Shown: piece after piece, positions 5,962 to 6,042 of the stretch
Position numbering within the stretch: the first letter of the stretch is position 1
How the letters are laid out: each line of letters begins with the position of its first letter
Assembly: GCA_900552255.1 (NCBI GenBank)
Contig: URZF01000099.1
Span: 1 to 6,042, forward strand
DNA length: 6,042 bases
Origin: an uncultured Eubacteriales bacterium
Lineage (GTDB): Bacteria; Bacillota; Clostridia; Oscillospirales; CAG-272
Reading direction: 5' to 3'
Notes under the pieces: model-generated
Database searches by the model: none
The model's input: only the letters and a program-made list of their open reading frames with translations
Told to the model about the DNA's origin: nothing
Position numbers and translations under genes: made by a program

Positions 5962-6042
5962 TCATCCCTTTCTCATTGGTTCAAAGATCAAATTTTTTGA
6001 GGCAACGGAGGAAGAAGCGATCTTCGAATCCCATTCTCCCCC
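5962..6042 (-). CDS. Possible 3' end of an upstream operon gene (26 codons)
   Basis: One minus-strand frame is open from the right edge for 26 codons (ending NLIFEPMRKG) and stops with TGA at 5962-5964, seven bases before the ATG of the carboxyltransferase gene. The spacing, with the GAAAGGG site just before the stop, resembles the next junction in the operon. However, the other two frames are also open for 17 and 19 codons from the edge, and the stretch near 5981-6000 is AT-rich, so it could equally be a non-coding leader. I recognise no family. Confidence 0.25.
   Translation of the reverse strand, partial: GGEWDSKIASSSVASKNLIFEPMRKG

Noticed and set aside
6014..6042. tRNA-like 3' end (TTCGAATCCC followed by a pyrimidine run)
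   Set aside because: The T-loop-like TTCGAAT is present, but its flanks (CGATC and CCCAT) do not pair, and no matching acceptor 5' strand or anticodon arm is found to the left.

Overview
The window is a compact, leftward-transcribed (minus-strand) operon for a membrane-bound, biotin-dependent, sodium-pumping decarboxylase. It is followed, after a strong hairpin, by an unrelated gene that runs off the left edge. Translational spacing is tight (17 to 68 bp between operon genes) and most genes have clear Shine-Dalgarno sites. The coding sequence is moderately GC-rich. Gene order and protein flavour suggest an anaerobic, fermentative Firmicute, possibly of the Clostridia/Oscillospirales type. That is an inference from family resemblance, since no phylogenetic marker is present.

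Layout in transcription order, right to left: 5955-6042 is a short upstream stretch, possibly the tail of another gene. 4557-5954 encodes an acyl-CoA-type carboxyltransferase (MmdA/PccB family, 465 aa, divergent). 4180-4539 encodes the small membrane anchor OadG (gamma/delta). 3782-4150 encodes a free-standing biotin carrier with an Ala/Pro linker and an EAMKME biotinylation site. 2528-3745 encodes OadB, the sodium-translocating membrane decarboxylase, with all six key residues I could align present. 2461-2527 is an intergenic stretch holding a 13-bp GC-rich stem-loop just upstream of a strong ribosome binding site. 1059-2456 encodes an OadA/transcarboxylase-5S-type keto-acid carboxyltransferase without its own biotin domain. 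1020-1049 is a perfect 12-bp hairpin, probably a terminator. 1-1007 is an open frame of at least 335 codons, with no stop inside the window, whose product looks like a degenerate PAS/histidine-kinase-like protein. A 15-base A/T homopolymer lies inside it near the left edge.

How the parts work together: a carboxyltransferase moves CO2 from its substrate to biotin on the carrier. The carboxybiotin swings to OadB, is decarboxylated there, and drives Na+ export, with OadG holding the complex together. The unusual point is that two different carboxyltransferases, one for an acyl-CoA and one for oxaloacetate/pyruvate, share one carrier and one membrane pump in one operon. This is the subunit set of propionibacterial transcarboxylase (12S + 5S + 1.3S) combined with the Na+ pump of methylmalonyl-CoA or oxaloacetate decarboxylase. 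The complex could therefore act as two alternative Na+-pumping decarboxylases, or shuttle carboxyl groups between a CoA ester and pyruvate. No biotin carboxylase, biotin ligase or methylmalonyl-CoA mutase/epimerase is seen in the window. I saw no mobile element, CRISPR array or RNA gene.
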